Of a stretch of DNA of 64,000 nt, positions 1-9,094 are shown in pieces. The stretch comes from Clostridium sp. CAG:571. Lineage in GTDB: Bacteria > Bacillota > Clostridia > TANB77 > CAG-508. How positions within the stretch are numbered: position 1 is the stretch's first letter; each line of letters begins with the position of its first letter. The DNA lies in the NCBI GenBank assembly GCA_000434015.1, contig HF999523.1, positions 391,789 through 455,788 on the forward strand, read 5' to 3'. Both the position numbers and the translations under genes were made by a program. The notes beneath the pieces are model-generated. The model saw nothing but the letters and a program-made list of their open reading frames with translations. It did no database searches and was not told where the DNA came from.

Positions 1-1049
1 GAATTTCTGATATGATAGCTAACATAATAAAGAAAGAATTAATAGATTATACTAAACAGCAATGTGATATTAATAATATTCCATTGACTTCAGGAGTACA
101 AACAGGATTTTTCTGGGATCCAATCAAAAAATCATGGGAAAATAAATTGGATGATATGTTAGTTATAGATGGTAAAAGGATAATTTTAGTTCCTAGATTG
201 ATAGTATCATATGCAAAAGAATATACTGCCAGTAAGTTTGTTCAACATTTTGCATTAAATTATCTTCAAGAACAAAATATAATAAATAATACTTCATTAG
301 TGCAGAGATATACAAATAAAAAGGGGAAAACCAGAATATGGGTTACCAAAAAAAGTATTAGAAAAAAAGAAAAAGAAGATGGAAAGAAAATAGATAAAGA
401 TTGGATTGCTAATTTTGCACAGAAAAATCCTAAAATTTTTAATGACTTTAGTGAGCAAATGAGAAAAATTAAAGTAGATGGGGATATAAATACCGAAGGC
501 ATAAACAAAATAGATATTGCAAAATTCTTAAAGAGAAAATTAGAAGAGGTACAAGTTGGAACGGAAAATGCAAGTAAATATCATGATTTAATAATAGGAA
601 TATTAGAATTTTTGTTTTATCCCAATTTATCAAATCCGAGGAAAGAAACACCAATTCATGAAAGAAGAAAAAGAATAGATATTACTTTTGAAAATAGTGC
701 CGAAAATGGATTTTTTTATAACCTCCCTACAATACACCAAATTTCATCAAGCTTGATAATGATAGAGTGTAAAAACTATAAAGAAGATATAGGAAATCCA
801 GAAGTTGATCAGTTGGCTGGAAGATTTAGCGTTAATAGAGGAAAATTTGGGATGTTATTATTTAGAAGTATTAATGATGAAAAACTATTAATGAATAGAT
901 GTAAAGACATATGTGCAGATAAATCTGAAATAATAATACCATTAATGGATAGAGACTTAAATAAAGCATTAGACTCAATAATAGGTGATACAGAAGAAAA
1001 CATTGAAAAGATAATAGCTGATAAGTTTTTTGAAATCATTAAAAATTAA
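1..1049 (+). CDS. PD-(D/E)XK nuclease-like protein, 5' end cut by window edge
   Basis: The frame is open from base 3 to the TAA at 1047-1049. The first ATG is at 12, but the codons before it (Ile-Ser-Asp) continue the same helix and no ribosome binding site is visible, so the true start probably lies left of the window. Counting from ATG 12, the C-terminal part shows a PD-(D/E)XK arrangement: Asp223 in RIDITF, then Glu252 and Lys254 in IECKN, preceded by a hydrophobic strand. The region around 110-135 is very lysine-rich. The protein resembles restriction-endonuclease-like defence proteins of unknown specificity. It lies upstream of a Fic protein and a large nuclease-NTPase gene, which supports a role in defence. 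The nuclease fold is a motif-level call; substrate and partners are unknown. Confidence 0.6.
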   Translation, partial: ISDMIANIIKKELIDYTKQQCDINNIPLTSGVQTGFFWDPIKKSWENKLDDMLVIDGKRIILVPRLIVSYAKEYTASKFVQHFALNYLQEQNIINNTSLVQRYTNKKGKTRIWVTKKSIRKKEKEDGKKIDKDWIANFAQKNPKIFNDFSEQMRKIKVDGDINTEGINKIDIAKFLKRKLEEVQVGTENASKYHDLIIGILEFLFYPNLSNPRKETPIHERRKRIDITFENSAENGFFYNLPTIHQISSSLIMIECKNYKEDIGNPEVDQLAGRFSVNRGKFGMLLFRSINDEKLLMNRCKDICADKSEIIIPLMDRDLNKALDSIIGDTEENIEKIIADKFFEIIKN

Positions 1050-1171
1050 TGTAGATATTTACAAAGTTATTTCTTATAAGGAAAAAATAAGAATGATTTA
1101 TAATAAAAACTTTCTTTTTTGGAAAAAATATGATATAATAATATTATAATCTAAAAAGGAGAGTTTTTATT

Positions 1172-2101
1172 ATGTTAGGAGATAAAATTAAATTATATAG
1201 AGAAAATAAAAAAATGACTCAAAATGAAATTGCTAATATACTAGATGTAAGTCCAGCGACAGTTTCAAAATATGAGTCAGGTGCTTTAGAACCAAATATT
1301 GAGTCTTTAAAAAGATTAGCGGAATTGTTTGAGATATCAATTGATGAATTATTAAATGATCAAGAAGATAAATTTGATATTTCAAAAATAAATGTATTAG
1401 ATATACTTAGAGAACAAAAAGAAATGAAATTAAAAGGAAATTTATATCATCGAACTCAGGTTTCGTTTGCATATAACACTAATCACATTGAAGGAAGCAA
1501 ACTAACAGAAGACCAAACAAGATATATTTATGAAACAAATACTTTATTAACAGAAAAAGAATCAATTACAAATTTAGATGATATTATTGAAACTGCTAAT
1601 CATTTTAAATTAGTTGATTATATGTTAGATGTAGCTGATAAAGAATTAACAGAAGAAATGATTAAAGAATTTCATAAAATATTGAAAGAAGGGACGTCAG
1701 ATAGTAGAAAAGATTGGTTTAATGTTGGGGAATATAAGAAGTTAGCAAATGAAGCAGGAAATATGAAAACATCATTACCTAAAAATGTACAAAAAGACAT
1801 GGTAAAATTAATGCAATGGTATAATTCATTAGAAAAAATAACAATAGAAAATATAATAGAATTTCATTATAGGTTTGAATGTATTCATCCATTTCAAGAT
1901 GGAAATGGTAGAGTTGGTAGAATAATAGTTTTTAAAGAGTGTTTAAAAAATAATATAGTACCATTTATTATTTTAGATAAAGATAAATTATTTTATTATA
2001 GAGGAATAAAAGAATATAAAAATGAAAAAGGTTATTTAATAGATACCTGTTTAAACGCACAGGACCAATATAAAGAGATGATTAAATATTATTTAAATTA
2101 A
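1172..2101 (+). CDS. HTH-XRE / Fic domain protein
   Basis: This 309-residue protein starts at an ATG preceded by AAAAGGAGAG. Residues 1-65 form an XRE-type helix-turn-helix (MTQNEIANILDVSPATVSKYESG). The C-terminal half is a Fic domain with the catalytic motif HPFQDGNGRVGR beginning at His239. Fic enzymes usually transfer AMP from ATP to hydroxyl side chains of target proteins. A T-x-x-x-E-G segment at 103-108 (TNHIEG) matches the inhibitory helix motif that blocks ATP binding in self-restrained Fic proteins, so activity is probably regulated within the same chain. The DNA-binding domain suggests autoregulation or use as a regulator of the neighbouring defence genes. It ends about 20 bases before the next gene and may be co-transcribed with it. 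The target is unknown. Confidence 0.85.
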   Translation: MLGDKIKLYRENKKMTQNEIANILDVSPATVSKYESGALEPNIESLKRLAELFEISIDELLNDQEDKFDISKINVLDILREQKEMKLKGNLYHRTQVSFAYNTNHIEGSKLTEDQTRYIYETNTLLTEKESITNLDDIIETANHFKLVDYMLDVADKELTEEMIKEFHKILKEGTSDSRKDWFNVGEYKKLANEAGNMKTSLPKNVQKDMVKLMQWYNSLEKITIENIIEFHYRFECIHPFQDGNGRVGRIIVFKECLKNNIVPFIILDKDKLFYYRGIKEYKNEKGYLIDTCLNAQDQYKEMIKYYLN

Positions 2102-2123
2102 AATATTATAATTGGAGGAATAT

Positions 2124-5100
2124 ATGGAATTAAAATCTGACATTGGTGCTAAATCTGCTTGGAAAGGTTTTTCATCTCAAACATTATATATAGCATATAG
2201 ACTAATGATTTTAGAAGATGAAATGGATATGTATCCGGAAACAGTTGAAGATTTAATGATAAAAAAAAATGAGAAAATAAAAGAGTTAATTCAAATTAAA
2301 AATTTAAGTAAAAAATTAAGCTTATCTGATTTAAAACCACAAGAAGAAGACTCCTTTTTTAAAAGAGTATTAAAATATAAAGAAGAAAATGTAATAATAA
2401 AAGTTATATCTTTTGGAGATATAGGAGAAGAATTTCAAGGTGTAATAAAGCGTAATCAAAAAGATATAGACAATTTTAAAGCAAAGATGTTGAGTTATGG
2501 CTATACATTAGAAGATGTTGATTGGATATTAAAAAATCTATCAATAGAAAAAGAAAATGAAAAATGTCTTGAAAAAGAAATTTATAGTAAATTAAGAGAG
2601 AATTTTAAAACATCTATTGAATCCAATATTATTTTTAATAATTTAATTAATTATATTAGTAAACTGTCTAGATATACAGAAATGACTAATAGAAAAATTT
2701 GGAATATTGAAGTAGATAGAGTAATTAATGACATAATGAGTATAAAAGGTATGTATAATCAATATGGCAGAACAATAGTTAATCTAAGGGAGTATAAAAG
2801 TCAAAAAAAATATGAGCAATTAGAGAAAGAATATAGAATGGGAATTGATGCTAGACCTGATCATATTAGAAATAATCTGGATATTTATAGGAAAAAATGG
2901 ATGAACAAAATAAAATATGCATTTAAAGAAAAAAATGTAGTTATAATAAGAGGAGCCTCTGGACAAGGAAAGTCAACATTAGCCTATAGATATTTGTTAG
3001 ATAATTATAGTGAAGACTTTATATTCGTTGTAGAACATATTACTGATTCAAAACAAGCAGAGGATATTGTATTAGCACTTAATGGGCTATTCAATTCTGA
3101 AAGTGGAGATACAATAATTTATATTGATGTTTCTCCATATGATACTAATTGGAAATGGATATTAGAACAGATAGATAAAAGAGGGATAAATTTAAAAATA
3201 TTGATAACTATTCGAGAAGAAGATTATAGGAGAACTGATTTTAGTTATGGAGGTCTCAAACTACAAGAGATAGAACTTAAATTAGAAGAAGATGAAGCAA
3301 AAGAAATATATAATTTATATGAAGGTTCAGAAAAATATTTGAATTTTGAAGATGCATGGAATAGCTTTAGAAAAGAAGGACCTTTTATGGAATTTATGTA
3401 TTTATTAAAAGAAAAGCAAACATTAACTGAAAGATTAAATACGCAAGTAGATAATATTATTGAGAAAGAAAATGATTCAGATGAATGGTTGAAATTCTTA
3501 TTAATAGTTTCTTATGCAGGAAAAGAAAATTTTCGTATAGATTTAAAAAAGATAAGCGATGTAATTAAATCAAAAAGTATGGGCAAAATGTTAAAAAATT
3601 TAGAAGATGAATATTTAATTAGAATTAAAAATAATTTGAATTATATTATATCAACACATGCAGTAAGAGCAACGATATTAGTAAATATAATAAAGACTAA
3701 GCTATATTATGATGAAAATAATTTAATAATTGATGTCTTAAAATGTACTAAAGATTACTGTCCTATATTATTAATAGAGTATTTATATAAAAATGTTGAG
3801 AAGTCAGAGTTATTAATCAGTACTATAAAAAAAGAAAAAGATTATGATTGGTCTACTTATGCAACTATAATTAATAGCTTACTTTGGTTAGATACATTTG
3901 TACTATATAATAAAAAATCACAAGACATTGAATTAGGAAATAAATATTCAAATGACAATTTTATAGCACTTTTTGTACAAGATTGTACAGGATATTTAAA
4001 TGTTAATAGAAAAGAAATTTTCGAACTATATGAAAAATTTAACTTTGAGGCGGTACAATCAATTAAAAAAGAAATTAAATTAGAAGAATTTAAAATAGAT
4101 TATTATTACACTGACTTGTTTATTAAAGATATTGGAGATAATATTGAAAATAAGAATGTATATAGAGAAGATGATTTATCAAATGTTGGTTATGTATTAT
4201 TCTGGATGGCAAATAGAAATGTTTTTATAAGTAATTTAAAAATAATCCAATTAGATTATTCAAAAATAGATGAATTACTAGATTTTATGGTTGGACTGCA
4301 ACTACAGGATTTAGAAGATGAATATAATAGAATTTTAGAGAATATAAAAAAAATAATTATTAAAAGATATAATATTGTTTGGATGGAAAATGATCAGAAA
4401 GAAGTATCAGTTAAATTTATAAATAAATTAGATGATAAGCATGATAGCAACTTTTATGATAGAACTATGGATGTTGTATATTGTATTAGAAGGTTATATT
4501 TTAAAAAACAAATGTATAATGTAAAAATGATAGGTACAAGAATAATAGACGGGTTAGTGATTCCAGATACCAATAAAACAATGCAAGCAGATAAATTAAT
4601 TATTTCTTGGATAACAAATATTAATCGACAACTATTGGATCTAGATGAATATAAAAAGCGTAAGGATGATTGGAAAGCATATAAGATGGCAATGAATGAA
4701 ACTAATAATTTATTATTGGAATTTGTAAAAAAATATAATACAGCTTTAGACTACTTTTATAGAAAAACTAACATTTCAAAATTAGCAGATGAAGAATTGA
4801 ATAATTTATTTAGGAATATACTTATAAAGAGTAAAAATATGTATAAAGCACCTAAATGTACTGTTAATAAATATGGTATGAGTAACGAATTAAAATCTTT
4901 TAGTATCAGAGAAAAAAATAATGAAAATATATACGAAAGAAATAAAGAATTTTATAGAAAAAGAGAAACAAGAATAGAAAAGTTATTTTTTGATTATATT
5001 AGTGATTTTCAGAATTTTTTTAATCAAAAAAATATTGTAGTAATATCTAAAATAAAAAAACATAAAAATGAAAATATTAATTTATCAACATTTAATTTAA

Positions 5101-6038
5101 ATCAGCTTTTAAAAGATTTCTTAAAGTATAATTGCGAATATAAAAGAATGTTCGAAGAAAATAACATAAATGAAGAACTTTATAAAGAATTAAGGACACT
5201 AGCATTATTTTGGGAAAACTTTGCTAAGGATGAGTTTAGAAACAACAAAAGTAAATTATATGAGATAAAACTATTGCAAAAAAATAAAGATGAAGAGTTT
5301 TCTAGTTATATATCTAAAAATTTAAACAAAAACAAAATTATACTAAATAATAAAACTTATTTTGCTGTAGATATATTTAAAATAGATCAATTTTTGAATA
5401 ATTTATATGAGAATTATAAAAAAACATTTAATGATATAGCAAATTTATATAATAATTTTTTATTAGAAGAATATCAAAGTCAAAAAAATGGTGAAATAAA
5501 TATAATATACATGGTGGATAATAAATTAACAAAGATAGGTTCAACTATAAAACTTAAAAGTATCTCATATAGTAAAAATATAGAAGATTTAATTAAACTT
5601 CAGAAACCAGAGAATTATTATAATTTAATTATACCAGAAGAGCGATTTGTTAACGAAGATTCATTTATGTATAATGCAGTTATAAATATTGGAAAAATTG
5701 AAGGAATAAAATTAATTTACAATTATATTACTTCTGTAAATGAAGAATTAACTGATTCAGAAGGAATATTAGATGAAACATATAAAAATTGGTGTGAAGA
5801 AACAAGTAGAATTTTTGAGGAAGAAATAAATGGAATAATAAAGTGTTGTGATATAACTTTTAGAAAAATAAATAAAAATCCAGACTATATTCAATTTACA
5901 GACAAATATAAAGAATGTTTAGTTAATTATAGGACAATGTCAAAAGAAGTTGTTAAACAAAAAGATATTTCTAATTTTTTAAGTGTAGATGACTTAAAGA
6001 CACAATTTATTGAACTATTAGGTACTGTTGAGTTATAA
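2124..6038 (+). CDS. Large nuclease-NTPase protein, Avs/Cap4-like candidate defence gene
   Basis: This protein has 1304 residues from ATG 2124, which sits after GGAGGA; an upstream TTG in frame at 2112 overlaps that ribosome binding site and is less likely. The first 60 residues (GAKSAWKGFSSQTLYIAYRL, then E-D-L at 42-44 and IQIK at 56-59) resemble the N-terminal PD-(D/E)XK nuclease domain of DUF4297/Cap4 proteins, in which E/D...QxK supplies the catalytic residues. A P-loop, GASGQGKST, lies at about 277-285, and a Walker B-like strand, IIYID, near 331. The remaining roughly 950 residues are helical, charged and repeat-like without a motif I recognise. Nuclease plus NTPase plus long C-terminal sensor is the layout of Avs-type STAND defence proteins. 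That class assignment is inferred from layout, not from a domain search. Confidence 0.6.
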   Translation: MELKSDIGAKSAWKGFSSQTLYIAYRLMILEDEMDMYPETVEDLMIKKNEKIKELIQIKNLSKKLSLSDLKPQEEDSFFKRVLKYKEENVIIKVISFGDIGEEFQGVIKRNQKDIDNFKAKMLSYGYTLEDVDWILKNLSIEKENEKCLEKEIYSKLRENFKTSIESNIIFNNLINYISKLSRYTEMTNRKIWNIEVDRVINDIMSIKGMYNQYGRTIVNLREYKSQKKYEQLEKEYRMGIDARPDHIRNNLDIYRKKWMNKIKYAFKEKNVVIIRGASGQGKSTLAYRYLLDNYSEDFIFVVEHITDSKQAEDIVLALNGLFNSESGDTIIYIDVSPYDTNWKWILEQIDKRGINLKILITIREEDYRRTDFSYGGLKLQEIELKLEEDEAKEIYNLYEGSEKYLNFEDAWNSFRKEGPFMEFMYLLKEKQTLTERLNTQVDNIIEKENDSDEWLKFLLIVSYAGKENFRIDLKKISDVIKSKSMGKMLKNLEDEYLIRIKNNLNYIISTHAVRATILVNIIKTKLYYDENNLIIDVLKCTKDYCPILLIEYLYKNVEKSELLISTIKKEKDYDWSTYATIINSLLWLDTFVLYNKKSQDIELGNKYSNDNFIALFVQDCTGYLNVNRKEIFELYEKFNFEAVQSIKKEIKLEEFKIDYYYTDLFIKDIGDNIENKNVYREDDLSNVGYVLFWMANRNVFISNLKIIQLDYSKIDELLDFMVGLQLQDLEDEYNRILENIKKIIIKRYNIVWMENDQKEVSVKFINKLDDKHDSNFYDRTMDVVYCIRRLYFKKQMYNVKMIGTRIIDGLVIPDTNKTMQADKLIISWITNINRQLLDLDEYKKRKDDWKAYKMAMNETNNLLLEFVKKYNTALDYFYRKTNISKLADEELNNLFRNILIKSKNMYKAPKCTVNKYGMSNELKSFSIREKNNENIYERNKEFYRKRETRIEKLFFDYISDFQNFFNQKNIVVISKIKKHKNENINLSTFNLNQLLKDFLKYNCEYKRMFEENNINEELYKELRTLALFWENFAKDEFRNNKSKLYEIKLLQKNKDEEFSSYISKNLNKNKIILNNKTYFAVDIFKIDQFLNNLYENYKKTFNDIANLYNNFLLEEYQSQKNGEINIIYMVDNKLTKIGSTIKLKSISYSKNIEDLIKLQKPENYYNLIIPEERFVNEDSFMYNAVINIGKIEGIKLIYNYITSVNEELTDSEGILDETYKNWCEETSRIFEEEINGIIKCCDITFRKINKNPDYIQFTDKYKECLVNYRTMSKEVVKQKDISNFLSVDDLKTQFIELLGTVEL

Positions 6039-6134
6039 AATAAAGTATAAAGTTTTTCAACATAATTATAAAAAAATATATAATAAATATATTATAATTC
6101 CTATTTTTAACAATTTGAAAAAAATATTTAAAAT

Positions 6135-6168
6135 CCAAAGTTTTTTCAATGTTTTGAAAAAACTTTGG
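6135..6168. terminator. Bidirectional terminator hairpin
   Basis: A perfect 15-bp inverted repeat (CCAAAGTTTTTTCAA and its complement) with a 4-base loop lies between two convergent genes. A/T runs within the stem would serve transcription from either side. Confidence 0.7.
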
Positions 6169-6179
6169 ATTAATTTTAG

Positions 6180-6473
6180 CTATTTATCAATACAACCAAT
6201 AATCAACTGCACTCCATCATAAAATCCATTCCTATAATATTTCTCGTTCCAATAACAAATATAATCCATAAAATTCTTATCAAGTCTATCTAACTGATTC
6301 TTCACATACTTTTGATTCTGCTTAGGAACATTCTTTAAAATATTTTCAGTAATCTCATCAAAATAAATATAATGTTTTCTATCTTCTTTAGTAAGTGTGC
6401 CTAAAACCATTTCTTCTCTAAAACTTAACCAATCTCTTAAAATATCATCATTAACTTCTCTAAAATTATTCAT
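6180..6473 (-). CDS. Small hypothetical protein (97 aa)
   Basis: The start ATG at 6473 is preceded on the minus strand by GGAGGATTT. The product is charged and rich in aromatic residues (YWNEKYYRNGFYDG near the C-terminus), with no signal peptide or membrane segment. The C-terminal YxxGFxxG pattern resembles small proteins of phage and integrative-element genomes (DUF6809-like), but this is a weak resemblance. It is convergent with the large NTPase gene and lies next to the tRNA remnant, so it probably belongs to the integrated element. I do not recognise a function. Confidence 0.6.
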   Translation of the reverse strand: MNNFREVNDDILRDWLSFREEMVLGTLTKEDRKHYIYFDEITENILKNVPKQNQKYVKNQLDRLDKNFMDYICYWNEKYYRNGFYDGVQLIIGCIDK

Positions 6474-6559
6474 AATCTAAATCCTCCAAAAATTAAAATT
6501 TTTATCAATAAAATTATCCTTTACAAGAGCTTAAAATACCGGAACAAACGTACTATATG

Positions 6560-6582
6560 AATTGGGTAAAAATTGGGTAAAA
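6560..6582. repeat. Short direct repeat AATTGGGTAAA x2
   Basis: AATTGGGTAAA occurs twice in tandem. Repeats like this are often seen close to integrase-bound attachment regions, and this one is about 120 bases from the tRNA remnant. No integrase gene is present here. Confidence 0.4.
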
Positions 6583-6685
6583 TCCTCTCAAAAAATGCCC
6601 TAAAAATACACAAATGTTCTGTAAATAAAAACTCTTGTAAATACTGAAATACCAACAAAAACTCTAATTTTCACAAACTTACAAA

Positions 6686-6746
6686 AAGTGGTCAGGTCTC
6701 GCTCATAACCCGAAGGTTACAGTTTCAAATTCTACTTCTATGAGCA
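6686..6746 (+). repeat. tRNA-Met 3'-half remnant, probable attachment site
   Basis: The stretch containing GCTCATAACCCGAAGGT and TTTCAAATTCTAC matches the anticodon loop (CAT), the variable loop and the T arm of an initiator-type tRNA-Met. The 5' half does not pair and the acceptor 3' end is degraded, so this is not a working tRNA. A tRNA 3'-half beside an accessory island is the usual trace of an integrative element that used a tRNA gene as its att site. The stretch between 6474 and 6942 otherwise holds no gene that I can see. Confidence 0.6.
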
Positions 6747-6942
6747 CATAGCAAGATAAATACCAACAATAATACTAAAACGGCCATCTCAAAAAAGACA
6801 GAAACGCAATATATATATCAAGAAAAAATAATAAAAAAATGTGACAATAGATATATAAAAAATAAAAAAATAAAAATTTTTTGAACCTTATTCTTTTTTT
6901 CTACGTCTAATAGGTAGAAAAAAGTAAAAAGGGGATGATCTT

Positions 6943-7788
6943 ATGAAAATGAAGATAATATCAATAGTAGTAAGTAGTATAATATTTATTTCATCAAGTA
7001 TAGTAGGTTATAATATTTATAAAGATACAGAAAGCAAAAAAGCAGAAAGTTTAAAAACAGAAACAGCACAAGTAAGTGCAACACAAACAGAAAATGATAC
7101 AGAAGAAAAAGCAGATAAAGAAGAACTAGAAGAAAATAAGGTAGAAAACCAAGAAGAGGTTAAAGAAAATAAAGAAGAAACAAAAGACGTACAAGAAAAT
7201 AAAAAAGACAATACTGAAAAAGAAACATCAAGTGGTAAAATTACAGAAAAAGTAAATAACAATGAAAAAGTAAGTGTTAGTCAAAATGACCAAAGTAAAA
7301 ATAATGAACAAAATACAAAAACTAATGTAGATAATAATGTAGTAGATAATAAACAAAATCAAGAACAAAATAAGAGTGTATCAAAGTTTACAGTATATAG
7401 ATGTGGTGCAAATGTAGCAAGCAAAGATGATATGTTCTATAATGACGAATTTGGTTATCCAATAGGTATGGTTGGAAGTGAAGATATATGGATGTATTAT
7501 ATAGATTTTAATTTAGATAAAAAAACAGCAGAAACTGGAAACGAAGTTAATGGCAAAAAATCAGTATTAACAACAATTAAATTAACAGATTCTCAAGTAG
7601 AAAAATTAAGAAAAATATACCAAGGAAGCGGAGATTCCGAAATTCCATCTGGAATCTACTACGAAGTAAATTCAGAAGAATATGAAAAAGATTGTAGAAT
7701 AGTAATAGTTACAAATAAAAGTGATATTGATTTCTTAAACGAACTTGTTAGCAAATATTGGAAAGAAAGTACTATAGTTTGCAAATAG
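6943..7788 (+). CDS. Membrane-anchored or secreted protein with Glu/Lys-rich linker
   Basis: This 281-residue product starts at an ATG after AAAAGGGGATG. Residues 1-25 form a hydrophobic signal or anchor (MKMKIISIVVSSIIFISSS...). Residues about 30-145 are low complexity, dominated by Glu, Lys, Asn, Gln and Thr, and look like a flexible spacer outside the membrane. The last 130 residues form a compact domain with aromatic residues (FTVYRCGANVASKDDMFYND) and several cysteines. No catalytic motif is recognisable. It is followed by a hairpin and appears to be transcribed alone. The function is unknown; a surface or sporulation-associated protein is only a guess. Confidence 0.7.
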   Translation: MKMKIISIVVSSIIFISSSIVGYNIYKDTESKKAESLKTETAQVSATQTENDTEEKADKEELEENKVENQEEVKENKEETKDVQENKKDNTEKETSSGKITEKVNNNEKVSVSQNDQSKNNEQNTKTNVDNNVVDNKQNQEQNKSVSKFTVYRCGANVASKDDMFYNDEFGYPIGMVGSEDIWMYYIDFNLDKKTAETGNEVNGKKSVLTTIKLTDSQVEKLRKIYQGSGDSEIPSGIYYEVNSEEYEKDCRIVIVTNKSDIDFLNELVSKYWKESTIVCK

Positions 7789-7813
7789 ATTATAATTAAT
7801 AAAAAATATAAAA

Positions 7814-7842
7814 TAGCACGAATCGTAGTATGACTCGTGCTA
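7814..7842. terminator. Hairpin after the Glu/Lys-rich protein gene
   Basis: TAGCACGA and TCGTGCTA form an inverted repeat about 25 bases after the stop codon. There is no clean T-run behind it, so it is a weak terminator or an RNA 3'-end stabiliser. Confidence 0.5.
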
Positions 7843-7937
7843 TTAATTATTGTAAAAATATAATATGTTCGCTTGAAAACGACATTATAGTAATATATAA
7901 TTTTTAAAAATAATGTAAATAGGAGGGGGTTAGAAAA

Positions 7938-8834
7938 ATGTTACATGAAATGAAATTAAATGAAAATCCATTTGAAAGAATGAAAAACGGAACTAAAACA
8001 ATAGAATTTAGATTAAATGATGAGAAAAGGAAAAAAATAAAAATTGGAGATAAAATTACATTTTCAAAGTTACCAGGTTTGTGTGAAAAATTAACTGTAG
8101 AAGTTTTAGAATTATATAATGCAGATACTTTTGAAAATTTATTTTTGAAATTATACAATGATTCTAAAATTGCAAAAGAAAAGGCAAAAGTAATGCATGA
8201 AATATATTCTGAAGCAAAAGAAAAAGAATTTGGAGTAATTGGAATAAAAATAAAAATAGATACAGAAGAATTAAAAGATAAAATAGAAAAGTTTAAACCT
8301 TATAATGAACAAGAAGAAGTAGAAAAAAATATAATATTAAAATATTTTGATATATTTGATGATGTACTAACAAGACAAAATGAGATTGGACATTTTACTA
8401 GTTCTTCATTTATATTAAATAAAGAAAGAACAAAAATGCTAATTATATATCATAAAATATACAATTCTTGGGGATGGACAGGCGGACATAGTGACGGAGA
8501 TAGTGATCTACTTTATGTTGCTATGAAAGAAGCAAAAGAAGAAACCGGAATAAAACATGTTAAGCCAATATTAAATGATATATATTCACTTGAAATAATT
8601 AATGTTGACGGTCATGAAAAAAGAGGAAAATATGTAGGATCTCATGCACATTTAAATGTTACATATTTATTAGAAGCAGATGAAAAAGAAGAAATTCATA
8701 TAAAAGAAGATGAAAATTCAGGGGTAAAATGGGTAAAAATAGAAGATATCCTAAAAGAAACATCTGAAAAATGGGTAAAAGAAAGAGTATATACTAAAAT
8801 AATAGAAAAAATGAAAAAGGATAAGATTATATAA
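7938..8834 (+). CDS. ASCH domain-NUDIX hydrolase fusion
   Basis: This 298-residue product starts at an ATG behind a very strong AGGAGGGGG. Residues 1-105 resemble an ASCH (PUA-like, RNA-binding) domain: MKLNENPFERMKNGTKTIEF followed by KIGDKITF. Residues about 130-290 are a NUDIX fold with the box GGHSDGD...AMKEAKEETGI, which carries the G, the A-x-x-E-x-x-E-E-T-G pattern and the glutamates that bind metal. NUDIX enzymes cleave nucleoside diphosphates linked to another group. The fusion suggests action on a modified nucleotide or on an RNA-linked substrate, but the substrate cannot be read from sequence. It is a single gene with its own terminator. Confidence 0.85.
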   Translation: MLHEMKLNENPFERMKNGTKTIEFRLNDEKRKKIKIGDKITFSKLPGLCEKLTVEVLELYNADTFENLFLKLYNDSKIAKEKAKVMHEIYSEAKEKEFGVIGIKIKIDTEELKDKIEKFKPYNEQEEVEKNIILKYFDIFDDVLTRQNEIGHFTSSSFILNKERTKMLIIYHKIYNSWGWTGGHSDGDSDLLYVAMKEAKEETGIKHVKPILNDIYSLEIINVDGHEKRGKYVGSHAHLNVTYLLEADEKEEIHIKEDENSGVKWVKIEDILKETSEKWVKERVYTKIIEKMKKDKII

Positions 8835-8846
8835 AAATATTAAAAG

Positions 8847-8893
8847 AAGCTAAGATAGTGTAAAAAATGATATACATTTATCTAGCTTTTTTT
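8847..8893 (+). terminator. Rho-independent terminator
   Basis: AAGCTAAGATA pairs with TATCTAGCTT (one bulge), followed by a run of T. Confidence 0.65.
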
Positions 8894-9000
8894 AAAATTA
8901 CTAAATAAAAATTTTTGTAAAGTAAATTTCAAATTTATTTTATGAAAGATTAAAACAAAGTATTTTAAGTTAAACTAACAAATATTTTGCTATTAAACTA

Positions 9001-9030
9001 TTGAAAAAACAAGAATATATATGATAAAAT
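9001..9030 (+). promoter_or_regulatory. Promoter upstream of dapF
   Basis: TTGAAA and TAAAAT are separated by 18 bases, about 65 bases before the dapF start. Confidence 0.5.
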
Positions 9031-9094
9031 AGCAACCAATACAATATAATTATATTGTATCTATTATTAATACCTAAATTAAGAGGTGAAAGTT

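Noticed and set aside
6028..6222. A 64-codon open frame on the plus strand after the large NTPase gene
   Set aside because: It overlaps the terminator hairpin and the end of the minus-strand gene, has no ribosome binding site and is A/T-rich filler.
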